Source: Lycium barbarum (lineage: Eukaryota > Streptophyta > Magnoliopsida > Solanales > Solanaceae). From it: a DNA stretch of 64,000 nt. Of this stretch, positions 1 to 12,466 are shown in pieces. Under the pieces are notes generated by a model, which saw nothing but the letters and a program-made list of their open reading frames with translations, was not told the DNA's origin and did no database searches. The stretch covers positions 63,954,884-64,018,883 of the forward strand of contig NC_083338.1 of NCBI RefSeq assembly GCF_019175385.1, given 5' to 3'. The position numbers and the translations under genes were made by a program. How positions within the stretch are numbered: position 1 is the stretch's first letter; every line of letters begins with the position of its first letter.

Positions 1-15
1 ATCATGTATACCATC
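1..15. other. Left flank of element A, matching A' LTR
   Basis: These 15 bases are identical to positions 8780-8794 inside the A' LTR. Element A therefore probably inserted into an A'-family LTR whose remainder lies outside the window. The expected duplicate of the last five bases (ccatc) is not found at the other end of A, where a deletion junction lies instead. Confidence 0.6.
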
Positions 16-2903
16 TGTCACAGCCCAACCTTACTAGGGTGTGATGGGCAACCGACCCCATATCCGGAGCCGAGCGAACCCGTTGACTCTTATCGCATTC
101 TTAATCTCTTTAGACTCTTACATCAATAAGAAATGAAAAACATAGTTAAGCTTTCAGAATCTTCCTTTCGTTGTTCTCAAATCAAACAAAATCCATGGTC
201 GTGTGGTCTGTAACAATATATATAATGACATATCGGCTGGTGAAGCCGCTTTCAAGACTGACACACTACACCCACGACTCTATCTGCAAAGTCTCTAACT
301 TTGAACAAGACATCATAGCATAGTACTCTGACCCGGTAACACTCCAGAGCAAATGAAGCTTGCTAACTCCTCTGGAACATCTTCTACTCATCTGGGTGTA
401 CCTGCACGGCATGAAACGCAGCCCCCGAAGAAAAGGGGGGTCAGTACGAGCAATGTATGGCATGAACAGTAACATAGTAAGGGATGTAAAGTATGAATAA
501 TCACAGAATGGACATATAAGGCATACTGTAAGACAAAAGAGTAACCTGTACATATGTATTCCTTTCTGGCGATACCATGCATACTTAGTGCTGCAGAACG
601 TGCAGCCCGATCCATATATACATATATTGCTGCGGAACGTGCAGCCTGATCCATTTGAAAACATTTCTTTTTCATATATTGCTGAGGCGTCGGCTCCGAT
701 CCATTTAACCACATATCCCGCGTCCGTGCATCCCGCGTCCGGGATGGTATCATGTAATGTAACACCAACTGATCAGGTGGCTACGCGTATATAACGCTCT
801 GGCCGTTTTTCCCATCTTCCCCATAAACATATACATATACATATACATATATCATATAAGCAGCATGCAGGAGAGCCCAAAGAAAGTCATGTATCCATCG
901 GAGTGACGTAAGGTCGGTAACCTCCGATTACATTATGAAATAACCATGGTCGCTTTTTCTCACCTTGAAAGAATGATTATTATAAGATGAGACTAACAAC
1001 AAATAACAACGTACATAAACCGACACCTGATGGCTCAGAAACAAGTTTCGGGTCAATCCGACTTAGTATCAGAAAATTATGAGCGTTTGAAGTACAGAAC
1101 CTTCTACAAACGAATCGGAATCTATTTTTGGAAAATCAAGCAGTTATCGTACCAAGTACCTTTAAACATGAAATCATTCTTATCATAGTCATCATAGAAA
1201 TATTCTCATCCTCGACATCACCAATATCGTTGTAAGACATATCCATTGTTTTTGTCATAAAAGCTTACAATACCATAAACCTTTGTTTTGGAAAAATACG
1301 GACATTTTAGGGAAACATTGACGGGTTATCGGAAATAGAATCATGCCTTGAAATCATAAATATCTAACTTTTGAAAACAAGGAGAATATGGAAGCAATTA
1401 TGCAATCATAACATCAGGATCATGCCTTTGAAAGAAAGGGACAAGCCTTAACATACCTGCTCCACGTCCTATTAGCTACGCTTAATTGTCCAAGCTCGCT
1501 ATCAGTAGTCTACATTCAAGAAGATTGACACTATCGTTAGATTCATCGACATATACTTGTCTTAGTCTTTCAAATAAATTCACTTATGATCTGCCGTAAT
1601 TTCGGCAGCGTCTCCCCTGTAAATACACCATCCCCGAGAATCTAACTCGGCCAAATTATCACAACAATACCAACAATCATATCTCCAACTTCAACAATCA
1701 ATCCAAAATACATTCTAACGTTAGTAACTTCTTTTACATAGTTCGACAACATTTTTCTTACATTCAATTCAATTCACATAACATTCAAAAAGACTCAATC
1801 AACATACTACTTCACCCGACACCTTCCAAATTCAACAAGAACAATAACAACCTATTTCCATCTTTCAAATACAATTACCACAACCCAACTTACAATCTTC
1901 CAAACAAATGTCTCATTTCCAAGTTCATGAATTATATTTACAACCTACACATTAGCAATATCATTCCTACAAATACAAGAAACCATACTAATGTCACACT
2001 AACTCCTTCTATAATCCACAAACAATCACAACTTCATTTGTAACCATTAAATCCTCATTTTTCAACATGGAATCCACAACACAACAATCAAACTACAAAA
2101 TAAAATTAATTCATCACTTCTACACAACACTACTATTTTCGGCCCCAACATCAACACATACATGTACCATGAATTCCATCCATTTCCACATACTGCAACA
2201 CTTCACAAATAATCTATAACATAAGAAAGAAGATTAGACCTTACCTTTCTCACTTCACTTCTTAACTTGGTTAGGGTTTCCAACTTGCACAACAAATGCT
2301 TTACTTGCTCCAACAATCACTCCATGTTGATGAGGACCTTCCATTTGGTAGAGATACTAAAAGAAAATAATTTTTCTTGATAAATTTCCATGACACCATG
2401 TTTGGCCATGGTGGCCGAATACTCTCTCTTCCCTCCTCTTCTTTTTTTTTTCTTCAAGCTTTCTTGATTTAAAAGATGACTAAGTCTTATTTTGTCATCC
2501 ATTGTCTCTCTCTATATATATGACTTCTACCAAAGCAAAGTGGACACATGTCCCTTCTCCATGCTTCTCCAACCTTCTTAATTTAATAAGATGAATATCC
2601 TAATTTGTCATCATTTTCTATATTTACATACATAGTCCCTCCAATTACTAAATGAAGCCACACGACCACTTGGCCTTCTTCAAGAATTTTCGAGACTTCT
2701 TGTGAAATTCCCATTTTGCCCCTAGCCTTCCGCAATATTACTATGGGCCATTTTGTAAATTTCCCTTTTTACCCTTAGCCTTTCTCAATATTTCCATACT
2801 AATGAATAAATTGTACATTAAAATAACGTTGGACCATAGTCTTGTCCTTAACTTCCCATAATCGTCTTGAATTATCCAAATGTACAAAATACGAGCTATA
2901 ACA
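16..2903 (-). repeat. 3' LTR of element A
   Basis: It begins TGTCACAGCCC and ends GAGCTATAACA, the inverted TG...CA-type ends of this superfamily as seen on the plus strand. It aligns along its whole length with 5503-8438. Two 39-bp hairpin-bearing units lie near 588-665; the other LTR has three. A CT-rich stretch with a TATATATA run near 2510-2520 could be an upstream U3 promoter. Confidence 0.85.
401..493 (-). promoter_or_regulatory. LTR core promoter and two-hairpin module (A, left)
   Basis: On the minus strand a weak TATA-like CTTTACATC is followed by CTGAC, a C-run/G-run hairpin around a TTCTTCG-type loop, and a second hairpin CTGCG...GCAGG. The same module occurs in every long LTR of the window. 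Confidence 0.5.
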
Positions 2904-2940
2904 TCCTCCCCCCCATTAGAACATTCGTCCTCGAATGTTC
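2904..2940 (-). promoter_or_regulatory. Polypurine tract and adjacent palindrome of A
   Basis: Minus-strand PPT (AATGGGGGGGGAGGA) at about 2904-2918 abuts the LTR end. Just interior to it, 2919-2940 is a perfect 9-bp inverted repeat, GAACATTCG / CGAATGTTC, with a 4-base loop TCCT. The PPT primes plus-strand DNA synthesis; the role of the palindrome is unknown. Confidence 0.75.
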
Positions 2941-4694
2941 AACTGATCCCATGGGGTCCTGTAGCACTTCGGGGGGTCCCTTTCATAGTTGTCCTTTCTT
3001 CGCGCCCATTCCTTGTCTTTCACCCTATTTTCCCTATAATCGAACTCCCGGTCCTTACATGAATCCTCATTCCGTGTCATGGGTTTTCTAATCCACTGTG
3101 CCGACTCATTATCCTTGTCTTTCCCAGGTCACTTCTTCACAAGTATACTTGTCTCTGATTTCTTTGTATTGGCTCTCGTTTTGTCCATCGTTATTCCTTG
3201 TCGGCTCTCTGGTGTGGATTCCTTTTTAAGCCTAATATAATATAGTCTCCCCCCTTTATAAGGGGCTTCTTATACACCAACAGTCCTTTGTGAAGTCTTC
3301 ATCTAGTTTACACTTTACTCCTCATCTCTCTTTCCAACTCTGTGCATAACATACCGAAAGCTTCTTACCATAAGTTTTTCTTTAATTTTGCGCCTATATC
3401 ATAAATTTGTCCATATTCCCATATCATCCTATCCACTATTAATCCCTTTCACCCATTTAGCTCACTTACCCGAAATTTTCCTTAACTACGTCTTTACGTT
3501 GTAGCTGTGCGTCCATGTTGTCTCGAGCGTCCTGCTACCTTTGCTCTTAACATAGAATCCTTACAGGTTATACTTCTTCTATCCTCACTTATCGAACCTT
3601 TGACTATATTTATGATGCTATGACTGAGCGGTCTCCCATGTACATTTCCTTGCATTTCGTTCCATTTCCTCTAAGATTAAATCTCTTAGACCTCACCTGA
3701 ATTCTTATTCTATACCACTAACTTCCCAATCAGCAGTGTCGACTCATCATCCTTATTCTTTCCTTGGTGCGTAATCAGATTCCTACCGCTAACTTGTCAG
3801 AACATCCCTCTTACTTCTATGGTTAAAGATTTCCATTTGCTCTACGCCTAAATGTTATACTCTTCCTTCAACCAACCCGTTAGTGTACTTTTTCTACTTT
3901 CATCCCTAACCTTCCTTGGGTTTCTTTCTCCTCGAACACTTTGCTTCTTTTGCCATTTGCGGCATCGACTCTAAAATTCGTGAAACTTTTACTTTAAGCG
4001 CGCAAATCTGTTCTATTCTTAAGTCATCCTTTCAGAAAAACATCTCCATGTCCCAGATAACCACATTAATATGGTTGCGTACTTATCCCTTTATATTCCT
4101 TTTAAGGGCCTAAGTCTCTTAACACCGTTGCAAGGCCTAAGCATTCTTCCTCTTACCTCACGTTCCTTGTCGTGGTCACTATTGTTTAGCCTCACTTATT
4201 AAAATTGGTTCTCGTACCCTACATATTCTCCTTTTGTTCCATATCACCACACTCTTTCTTTTCCAAATATCGTTGTATTAGAATTTCCAAATCCTAACGT
4301 GTAGTAAAAGTAATAGCGGCTTACCTTGTAACACTTGTGTCATTCATCCATGTTGTCACTTGAACTTCGGTACCCTTACTTGATTAACACCTTCTTTACC
4401 ATGGCTCCGGTTGCTGGAACTCACATGTCCACCGATACAATCATATGTGGGATATCCTACGCATTCATATATATATATTTATGATCAACTAGCCCACAGA
4501 ATACTTCCAAACGCTATTCAAGCCTATCCAAATTTCCAGAGCTGTGACACACTTTCTGTCTCTTCTCCAGTCTAGCCTACCTTGTTTTACGTGACCTCTT
4601 AAGGTTTCCAGTCATTCCGTATACTCTAGTTTCCCTTTGGCCACTCTAGGTTCTCATTTATCTCCTATGTCTGGATATATAGAATTTCTTGCAT

Positions 4695-4797
4695 ACTTCC
4701 CAGGGGGTCACCCATCCTAAAATTGCTCCCACCTTAGCACGGTTAACCTCGAAACTTTGATGGAATCCAATGCCTTAATGCTGATATAATCGCGTCC
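4695..4797 (-). ncRNA. 5S rRNA-like block in element A
   Basis: The minus strand matches most of plant 5S rRNA: the TTAAcCGTGCT-type box A region, GGATGGGTGACCCCCTGGGAAGT (box C and 3' part, read in two halves), and the 5' part GCGATTATATCAGCATTAAGG. It is more diverged than the copies at 26191 and 32311. I regard it as a 5S-derived sequence carried by the retroelement, not a functional 5S gene; the 5' and 3' termini and the terminator T-run are not preserved. Confidence 0.7.
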
Positions 4798-5127
4798 GCT
4801 TCCTCACATGACCTTTATTACATGATCTAGAGCAAATTGAAGTCTTATAGGTTCCGAGACGTTTTCGTAACACGTCCTTTCTTTTACAATTACTATTTTA
4901 CCCATTTCACTCCCTAATATTCACTCTTTACCTTCGTGTATCACTACCTTTCGTCCTAGATTCCCGATGGTAGTGAGCGCACCTTCATCGCAAGGACAAA
5001 TCCATAACCTTTCTGAAACGACGTATCTCACTTATTGTCTGTTTACAATATTTCCTTTCCACACTTCCTTCTGTTAAGTGTATCTCACTAAATGACCTGA
5101 TTTCTGAACCATTCTGGCGGGATCTCC

Positions 5128-5262
5128 CTTACCATTCTTTCTATTCAAAATCTGTGCGTAGCAAATATCGACAATACCTCACAGAACATACGACTATATG
5201 ACACATTCCAGCAATCCAGTGCTTCCAGTTTCAGGTAACAGAACAAGTATATCAAGACTTAC
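5128..5262 (-). other. Intron-like module in A interior
   Basis: On the minus strand a donor AAAGAG|GTAAGTC at 5262 is followed 135 nt later by an acceptor TAAG|GGAGATCCCGCC. Position and flanking bases resemble the modules in B, C, D and G. Splicing is inferred only. Confidence 0.4.
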
Positions 5263-5407
5263 CTCTTTGACTTGCCATACCGTCACTAACCTTCTTCTGT
5301 CGTATGTAAGGCTTGCGTAAGGAATTTTTTTTTCCTATGACTTGGCTCTATTGCACGATCTAAGACAGAAAGAAGGTCAACAATCCCTAGATGCCCTGCA
5401 GCCTCCT

Positions 5408-5499
5408 GTTTATAAATGTGGCCGGCTTCAAACCCATAAACAGGACTCTACTAGACACGACTTTGCAGACAACCCCTAGGACGACCTGCTCTGATACCA
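5408..5499 (-). promoter_or_regulatory. PBS and leader hairpin of element A
   Basis: PBS complement GCTCTGATACCA at 5488-5499 pairs with initiator tRNA-Met. Downstream on the minus strand, outer arms GTTTAT/ATAAAC enclose a hairpin whose loop contains the palindrome GCCGGC (5421-5426). Inner pairing is weaker than in the B, C, D and G copies. Confidence 0.75.
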
Positions 5500-5901
5500 C
5501 TTTGTCACACCCCAACCTTACTAGGGTGTGATGGGCACACGATCCCATATCCGGAGCCGAGCGAACCCGCTGACTCTTATCGCATTCTTAATCTCTTTAG
5601 ACTCTTACATCAATAAGAAATGAAAAACATAGTTAAGCTTTCAGAATCTTTCTTTCGTTGTTCTCAAATCAAACAAAATCCGTGGTCGTGTGGAATCTGT
5701 AACAATAGACATAATGACATATCGGCTGGTGAAGCCGCTTTCAAGACTGACACACTACACCCACGACTCTGTCTGCAAAGTCTCTAACTTCGAACAAGAC
5801 ATCATAACATAGTACTCTGACCCGGCAATACGCCAGAGCAAATGGAGCTTGCCAACTCCGCTGGAACATCTTCTATAATAGCTTCTACTAATTTGGGTGT
5901 A

Positions 5902-5996
5902 CCTGCACGGCATGAAACGCAGCCCCCGAAGAAAAGAGGGGGTCAGTACGAGCAATGTAAGGCATGAACAGTAACATAGTAAGGGATGTAAAGTAT
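5902..5996 (-). promoter_or_regulatory. LTR core promoter and two-hairpin module (A, right)
   Basis: Same layout as at 401-493: TATA-like GATGTAAAG complement, then the two adjacent hairpins. In the 5' LTR this copy would drive the element. Confidence 0.5.
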
Positions 5997-7006
5997 GAAT
6001 AATCACAGAATGGACATATAGGGCATACTGTAAGACAAGAGAGTAACCTGTACATATGAATTCCTTTCTAGCGATACCATGCATGCTTAGTGTTGCGGAA
6101 CGTGCAGCCCGATCCATATATACATATATTGCTGCAGAACGTGCAGCCTGATCCATATATACATATATTGCTGCGGAACGTGCAGCCCAATCCATTTGAA
6201 AACATTTCTTTTTCATACATATAGAAAATAGAATATATCATATTGCCGAGGCGTCAGCTCCGATCCATTTAACAACATATCCCGCGTCCGGGATGGTATC
6301 ATGTCATGTAACACCAACTGATCAGGTGGCTACGCGTATATAACGCTCTGGCCCTTTTTCCCATCTTCCCCATATACATATACATATACATATATCATAT
6401 ATCATATAAGCAACATGCAGGAGAGCCCAAAGAAAGTCATGTATCCATCGGAGTGACGTAAGGTCGGTAACCTCCGATTACATTATGGAATAACCATGGT
6501 CGCTTTTTCTCACCTTGAAGGAATGATTATTATAAGATGAGACTAACAACGAATAACAACGTACATAAACCGACACCTGATGACTCAGAAATAAGTTTCG
6601 GGTCAATCCGACTTAGTATCAGAAAGTTATGAGCGTTTGAAGTACAGAACCTTCTACGAACGTTTCGGAAGCTATTTTTGGAAAATCAAGCAGTAATCGT
6701 ACCAAGTACCTTTAAACATGAAATCATTCTTATCATAGTCATCATAGAAATATTCTCATCCTCGACATCAGCAATATCATTGTAAGACATATGCATTGTT
6801 TTTGTCATAAAAGCTTACAATACCATAAACCTTTGTTTTGGAAAAATACGGACATTTTTGGAAAACATTGACGGGTTATCGGAAATAGAATCATGCCTTG
6901 AAATCATAAATATCTAACTTTTGAAAACATGGAGAATATGGAAGCAATTATGCAATCATAACATCGGGATCATGCCTTTGAAAGAAAGGGACAAGCCTTA
7001 ACATAC

Positions 7007-7794
7007 CTGCTCCACGTCCTATTAGCTACGCTTAATTGTCAAAGCTCGCTATCGCTAGTCTACATTCAAGAAGATTGACACTATCGTTAGATTCATCGAC
7101 ATATACTTGTCTTAGTCTTTCAAATAAATTCACTTATGATCTGCCGAAATTTCAGCAGCATCTCCCCTGTAAATATACCATCCTCGAGAATCTAACTCGG
7201 CCAAATTATCACAACAATACCAACAATCATATCTCCAACTTCAACAATCAATCCAAAATACATTCTAACGTTAGTAACTTCTTTTACATAGTTCGACAAA
7301 ATTTTTCTTACATTCAATTCAATTCACATAACATTCAAAACGACTCAATCAACATACTACTTCACCCGACACCTTCCAAATTCAACAAGAACAATAACAA
7401 CCTATTTCCTTCTTTCAAATTCAATTACCACAACCCAACTTACAATCTTCCAAACAAATGTCTCACTTCCAAGTTCATGAATTATATTTACAACCTACAC
7501 ATTAGCAATATCATTCCTACAAATACAAGAAACCATACTAATGTCACAGTAACTCCTTCTATAATCCACAAACAGTCACAACTTCATTTGTAACCATTAA
7601 ATCCTCATTTTTCAACATGGAATCCACAACACAACAATCAAACTACAAAATAAAATTAATTCATCACTTCTACACAACACTACTATTTTCGGCCCCAACA
7701 TCAACACATACATGTACCATGAATTCCATCCATTTCCACATACTGCGACACTTCACAAATAATCTATAACATAACAAAGAAGATTAGACCTTAC
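7007..7794 (-). other. Exon-like cassette in A LTR
   Basis: On the minus strand: donor AAAG|GTAAGG at 7794, acceptor TTTACAG|GGGAGATGCTGC at 7167 (628-nt intron), then a 160-nt exon-like stretch ending at donor CAG|GTATGT (7006). The same order and spacing recur in the A', B, D and G LTRs. Confidence 0.4.
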
Positions 7795-8580
7795 CTTTCT
7801 CACTTCACTTCTTAACTTGGTTAGGGTTTCCAACTTGCACAACAAATGCTTTACTTGCTCCAACAATCACTCCATGTTGATGAGGACCTTCCATTTGGTA
7901 GAGATACTAGAAGAAAATAATTTTTCTTGATAAATTTCCATGACACCATGTTTGGCCAAGGTGGCCGAATACTCTCTCTTCCCTCCTCTTTTTTTTTTTC
8001 TTCAAGCTTTCTTGATTTAAAAGATGACTAAGTCTTATGTTGTCATCCATTGTCTCTATATATATATATGACTTCTACCAATGCAAAGTGGACACATGTC
8101 CCTTCTCCATGCTTCTCCAACCTTCTTAATTTAATAAGATGAATATCCTAATTTGTCATCATTTTCTATATTTACATACATAGTCCCTCCAATTACTAAA
8201 TGAAGCCACACGGCCACTTGGCCTTCTTCAAGAATTTTCGAGAGTTCTTGTGAAATTCCCATTTTGCCCCTAGCCTTCCGCAATATTACTATGGGCCATT
8301 TTGTAAATTTCCCTTTTTACCGTTGGCCTTTCTCAATATTTCCATACTAATGAATAAATTGTACATTAAAATAACTTTGGACCATAGTCTTGTCCTTAAA
8401 TTCCCGCAATCGTCTTGAATTATCCGAATGTACAAAATCCTTAACTCTGTCTGCAAAGTCTCTAACTTTGAACAAAACCTCATAGCACACATACCATGAC
8501 TCGGCAACACTCCAAGAGCAAATGGAGTTGCCATCGCCGCTGGAACATCTTCTATAGTAGCTTCAACTCATCTGGAAGTA

Positions 8581-8650
8581 CCTGCGTGGCATGAAATGCA
8601 ACCCCCGAAGAAAGGGGGTCAGTACGGAAAATGTACTGAGGATGTAAGGT
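8581..8650 (-). promoter_or_regulatory. LTR core promoter and two-hairpin module (A')
   Basis: Minus strand: CTTACATCCTCAGTACA, then CTGACCCCCTTTCTTCGGGG and a second, weaker hairpin. Same arrangement as in the other LTRs. Confidence 0.5.
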
Positions 8651-8903
8651 AAGAATTACAGTAAAAGAGAATCATAGGTGAACAGGGATTTACCAGAATC
8701 AAGTATGAACTTTTAGAACATCAAAGTACTTGCCTTTTCGAATGAAAATCGTGTATGTCATCATAAATCATAAATGAAAATCATGTATACCATCATCGTA
8801 TATCACATATCGTATAACGTGCCCCGGCCCTCCAGTAAGGGACGCGGTGAAATCATCATATATCATATATACACACAACCGATCCATATGTAGTATGATA
8901 ATG

Positions 8904-9187
8904 CCGAGGAATGTACGGCCCGATCCCCATTTAACATATTAGTGCCGAGGAACGTACGGCCCGATCCACATATATAACATATACTGCCGAGGAACGTTCG
9001 GTCCAATCCATAAATATAACATATACTGCCGAGGAACGTTCGGCCAGATCCATAAATATAACATATACTGCCGAGGAACGTTCGGCCCGATCCATACATA
9101 TATAACATATACTGCCGAGGAACGTTTGGCCCGATCCATAAATATAACATATACTGCTACGGAACGTGCAGCCCGATCCATACATAT
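8904..9187. repeat. 42-bp tandem array, hairpin units
   Basis: Seven units of about 42 bp, each starting with an inverted repeat such as GCCGA-ggaacgt-TCGGC and continuing into an AT-rich arm. The last unit has a different stem (GCTAC...GCAGC). The array lies upstream of the promoter module in the sense of the LTR, i.e. in U3. Overlapping open frames here are artefacts of the repeat. Confidence 0.85.
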
Positions 9188-10105
9188 ATATATATATACC
9201 GTACCCGGCCCTCTAGCGAGGGACTCGGTGAATGAAATCATGCATGTGAACATCATATATCATATACATACCGTACCCGGCCCTCTAGTAAGGGACTCGG
9301 TGGATCAAATCATCATATGCCCTCCTGGCCACCATAACACATCATCATCTCATCATGTCAGCATATACATATCCATAGTAATACTTCCTTTGAAAAGCAT
9401 ATCTTGTTCATGTATACAGAAAACAGAACATATCATGTTGCCGAGGCGTCGGCTCCGATCCATATATAACATAACAAGTTAGTGGCGAATATAGCATAGT
9501 GCACACAATGATATAACCGGCCCGATGCTCGGCGGATGATACAATAGTAGCATGCACGAGCGGAGTAGTGAGAACCATATGTATATAAATCAATTTTAAG
9601 ACTCGGTGGACAAGTATACTCGTCGACTACTGAAGGCGCAGAAACAAGTTTCGGGTCAATCCGACATAGTATGAGAAAGTTACGAGCGTTTGAAGTACAA
9701 AACGCTCTAGAGGCGTTTCAGAAGCCATTTTCGGAAAATCAAAGTCATAATCATGTCAAGTATCTTTCGGATATCGTTATAGAGCAAATCAACTAGAACT
9801 TTTGGAATCATATGTATGTATCAAACATATCCAAGACCCGATGGAATAATTGAACGTGTTAATATTTGGGAAATCCAAACTTTAGTCATATTAATTTTCT
9901 TTCGAATGTCATACGAAAACATATTTAACGAACTTCGTACATCATGGGTATGCATCAACACCATATGAAATACCTTATGGAAGTCAAGGATATTAGCCAT
10001 CCTAGTGGCTCTAAGAATAGGAAATTTCTTTGAATTCATACATATACGCCATTTGCTCGTTTCATAGAGATCATGCAAAAAGAAAGAAAGGTAAGCCTTA
10101 CATAC

Positions 10106-10914
10106 CTTGCCCGCTTTCTATGCTACTCCGAACTTAGGCCTTTGGCTTCGCAAAATCTACAACAATATTCATATATATCAAACATTAGCCAATCACTTAA
10201 GAGTCCAATCCTAAACCAACACTCAATCTACCGAAATTTCGGCAGCATTTCCCCTGTAAATGCAACATCCCCGAGAATTCAACTCGGCCAAACATACAAC
10301 AACAAATCCGAGAATTTAACTCGGACAAAATATCAACAACAATACCAACAGTTATTCCAACAATATCGACAATCAATTCAAAACACATTCCAACGTTAAC
10401 AACTTCTCTATACAAACTTGACGACTTCCATTTACGTTCAATTCATAATTGCTTACATATTCAAGTTCAAATCCGCAACCATTCAAATAATATTCAAGAA
10501 TACTTAAACCAATCTGTACAATATTCAAGTAATCCAACCCATAAGCTATGCCACCCGAAATCTTCCAAATGGAATAAGAACAATAACAACACATTTCTAT
10601 CTTTCAAATTCATGAACTACACTTAGCAATGTTATCCCCCGCAAATACAAGAAACGATATTAGAATCACATTGGCCTCCAAATCAGCCCGTAACCATTTC
10701 AACATCAACTTGAATTATCAAACTCTCATTCCCATCATAGAAAACATAACAACAACAACCAAAATACTACATAAAAATTAACTCATCATTCCTACACCAC
10801 ACACACATACACGGCCAAACCCCAACATGCATAGTTTCATGATTTTTATCCATTTCCACATACTACAACATGCACAAACCATTCATAACATATAAAAAGA
10901 AGATTAAACCTTAC
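10106..10914 (-). other. Exon-like cassette in A' LTR
   Basis: Minus strand: donor AAAAG|GTAAGG at 10914, acceptor TTTACAG|GGGAAATGCTGCCG at 10254 (661-nt intron), 148-nt exon-like segment beginning with the palindrome CCGAAATTTCGG, donor AAG|GTATGTAAGG at 10105. Confidence 0.45.
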
Positions 10915-12466
10915 CTTTTCTTCTTGACTTCACTACTTAGCTAGGGTTGTAAACTTGCAACAATAAGAGGGATTCTTGCTTCAACAATTATACCACGTTA
11001 AAGAGGACCTTCAAATTAGTAGGAATACTAGAAGAAATAAATTTTTGATCAAGATTTCCCATGGTTCATTTTTTTTCAATATGGCCGAATAGGCCTTGGT
11101 CTTTGTTGTCTTCTTTTCTTCTCCTAGCTTCTTGAGAGTTCTAAGGATAAATGAATATGATGAATTTGGTCCTCTTTGTATTATTTATTTTAAGTCCATG
11201 TGGGCCTTGGCCCACTTCTTCTTTGGCCGGCCACCTTAGCCCAATCTAACCAAGCCCACTTTTTTTTTTTTGCTTTGTAATTCATGAAAAATTATTCTCC
11301 AAATTCCAAATTTGCCCATAGCCTTCCTCCGTATTTCTATGAGCCATCTTGCGAATTTCCCTTTTTACCCCTAGCCTTTCTTAATATTTCCACATCAATA
11401 ACTTTCATAAACAACTTGTGTGCTAACAAGATCAAAATATAGCTTTGCTCTTAACTTCCCGCAATTATCTCGAATTATCCGAATACGAAAAATGCGCGAT
11501 ATAACACTATAGCGTAACACTTCTTAACCTTTTACCCTTTCTGGTCAATCTTAACCTTAATACCACACAAGATATGTAATCGATACATTCATATTCGTCA
11601 CAATTCTTCTTCCTCTGTACTCTTGCCTCAATCGTACTATTACTTCTTCTAACTATAAACTCGTCGTAATTTATCCCTACTTATCAGTTCACTCGACCTC
11701 AATAAAACGTTCTGTTAAGATTTGCCACCTTTTTCTAAATCATACCTTAGTGTCATAGGCCCTTCCAAATTATCCTAGCATTCCATCAACAACACATGAA
11801 ACACATGATCTAAGACAACCCACAAGTTTGAGTTTCCCTTCTACAAATTCCATCTCCAATTAGTTGATTAAGAACTAATAAACTCAAGGACATAAATATA
11901 TGATGAAATGTTTCCTCAAGAACACAAGAACGCTCCAACTCCAAGATTACGTCACCACGAAGCATCCTCCAAAACGACCACAAGAAGAAGAACTAGAATA
12001 CGACAAGCACCACGGGACTTCTAATACTTTATTCACACAGTTTACCTTCAGATTTGTTCTTGGGTCATGAACAAACTATTTAGTTCATAAACTACTTGCT
12101 GTATGCTTTGTAATCTTCAACAAAAAGTGAAACCTAATTGTGGACGTTTTTGCTCTTCAACATGAGCCTCTTCTAAGGTAACATGTGGCTGGAAAGTATT
12201 CTGGTTCGTTCAAATGATGCCTCTTACGGATGACATGGAGGGTATCTCTTAAAGCTTTAATCCAACATGATAAATTTACCATATCGATATCGAAATCATA
12301 ATTATTATTACTATCAATTCAACAGTTAACTTTATTTCTCGAAGTCAAGTGTACTCACCGCTTAGTCAAATCCTATCATTACTAGTGACACGACCTTTCA
12401 AGACATATTACGAACTTATATCTCATTCTCTTTTTTATTTCTAGGACAATTTTGGCAGAGTTTCCT

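Larger units (their letters stand above)
2941..5487 (-). other. Interior of element A, non-coding
   Basis: No minus-strand reading frame of note occurs here; the short plus-strand frames are chance openings in CT-rich DNA. The segment contains the 5S-like block at 4695-4797 and, closer to the primer site, a donor/acceptor pair at 5262 and 5128 matching the intron-like modules of B, C, D and G. Otherwise it is featureless. Confidence 0.7.
16..8438 (-). mobile_element. Element A: non-autonomous LTR retrotransposon
   Basis: Two ~2.9-kb direct repeats (16-2903 and 5503-8438) flank a 2.6-kb interior. The primer-binding site sits at 5488-5499, immediately left of the right-hand LTR, so the element reads on the minus strand. 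The polypurine tract complement (tcctccccccc) follows the left LTR at 2904. No gag, protease, RT or integrase reading frame is present in the interior, so the element must have moved in trans, like the LARD class. The right LTR has lost about its last dozen bases at the junction with A'. The interior holds a 5S-like block and a short intron-like module that also occur in other elements of the window. Confidence 0.85.
5503..8438 (-). repeat. 5' LTR of element A, end truncated
   Basis: It starts TGTCACACCCC three bases after the PBS and matches 16-2903 almost throughout. The last bases (GAGCTATAACA in the other copy) are missing, replaced by A' sequence at 8439. Three 39-bp units with stem GCTGC...GCAGC lie at about 6095-6195. 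The long open frame at 7036-7593 on the plus strand is antisense to the LTR and low complexity; I do not consider it a gene. Confidence 0.85.
8439..11506 (-). repeat. Truncated A'-family LTR
   Basis: This piece has the full layout of an LTR of the A group but lacks its first ~200 bases (in plus-strand terms), being fused at 8439 to the end of element A. Its other end, GCGATATAACA, is intact at 11506 and is followed by ctata, which matches the uninterrupted B interior near 18364-18375; so A' inserted into a B interior. A seven-unit 42-bp hairpin array (8904-9187), promoter module and exon-like cassette are present. The rest of its element is absent from the window. Confidence 0.75.

Noticed and set aside
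7036..7593. 185-codon plus-strand open frame
   Set aside because: Antisense to the A LTR, Asn/His/Ser low-complexity composition; the homologous stretch in the other LTR (1496-2041) is broken. Chance frame.
8863..9256. Several overlapping open frames with repeated peptides
   Set aside because: Also a consequence of the 42-bp array (multiple of three) in the A' LTR.
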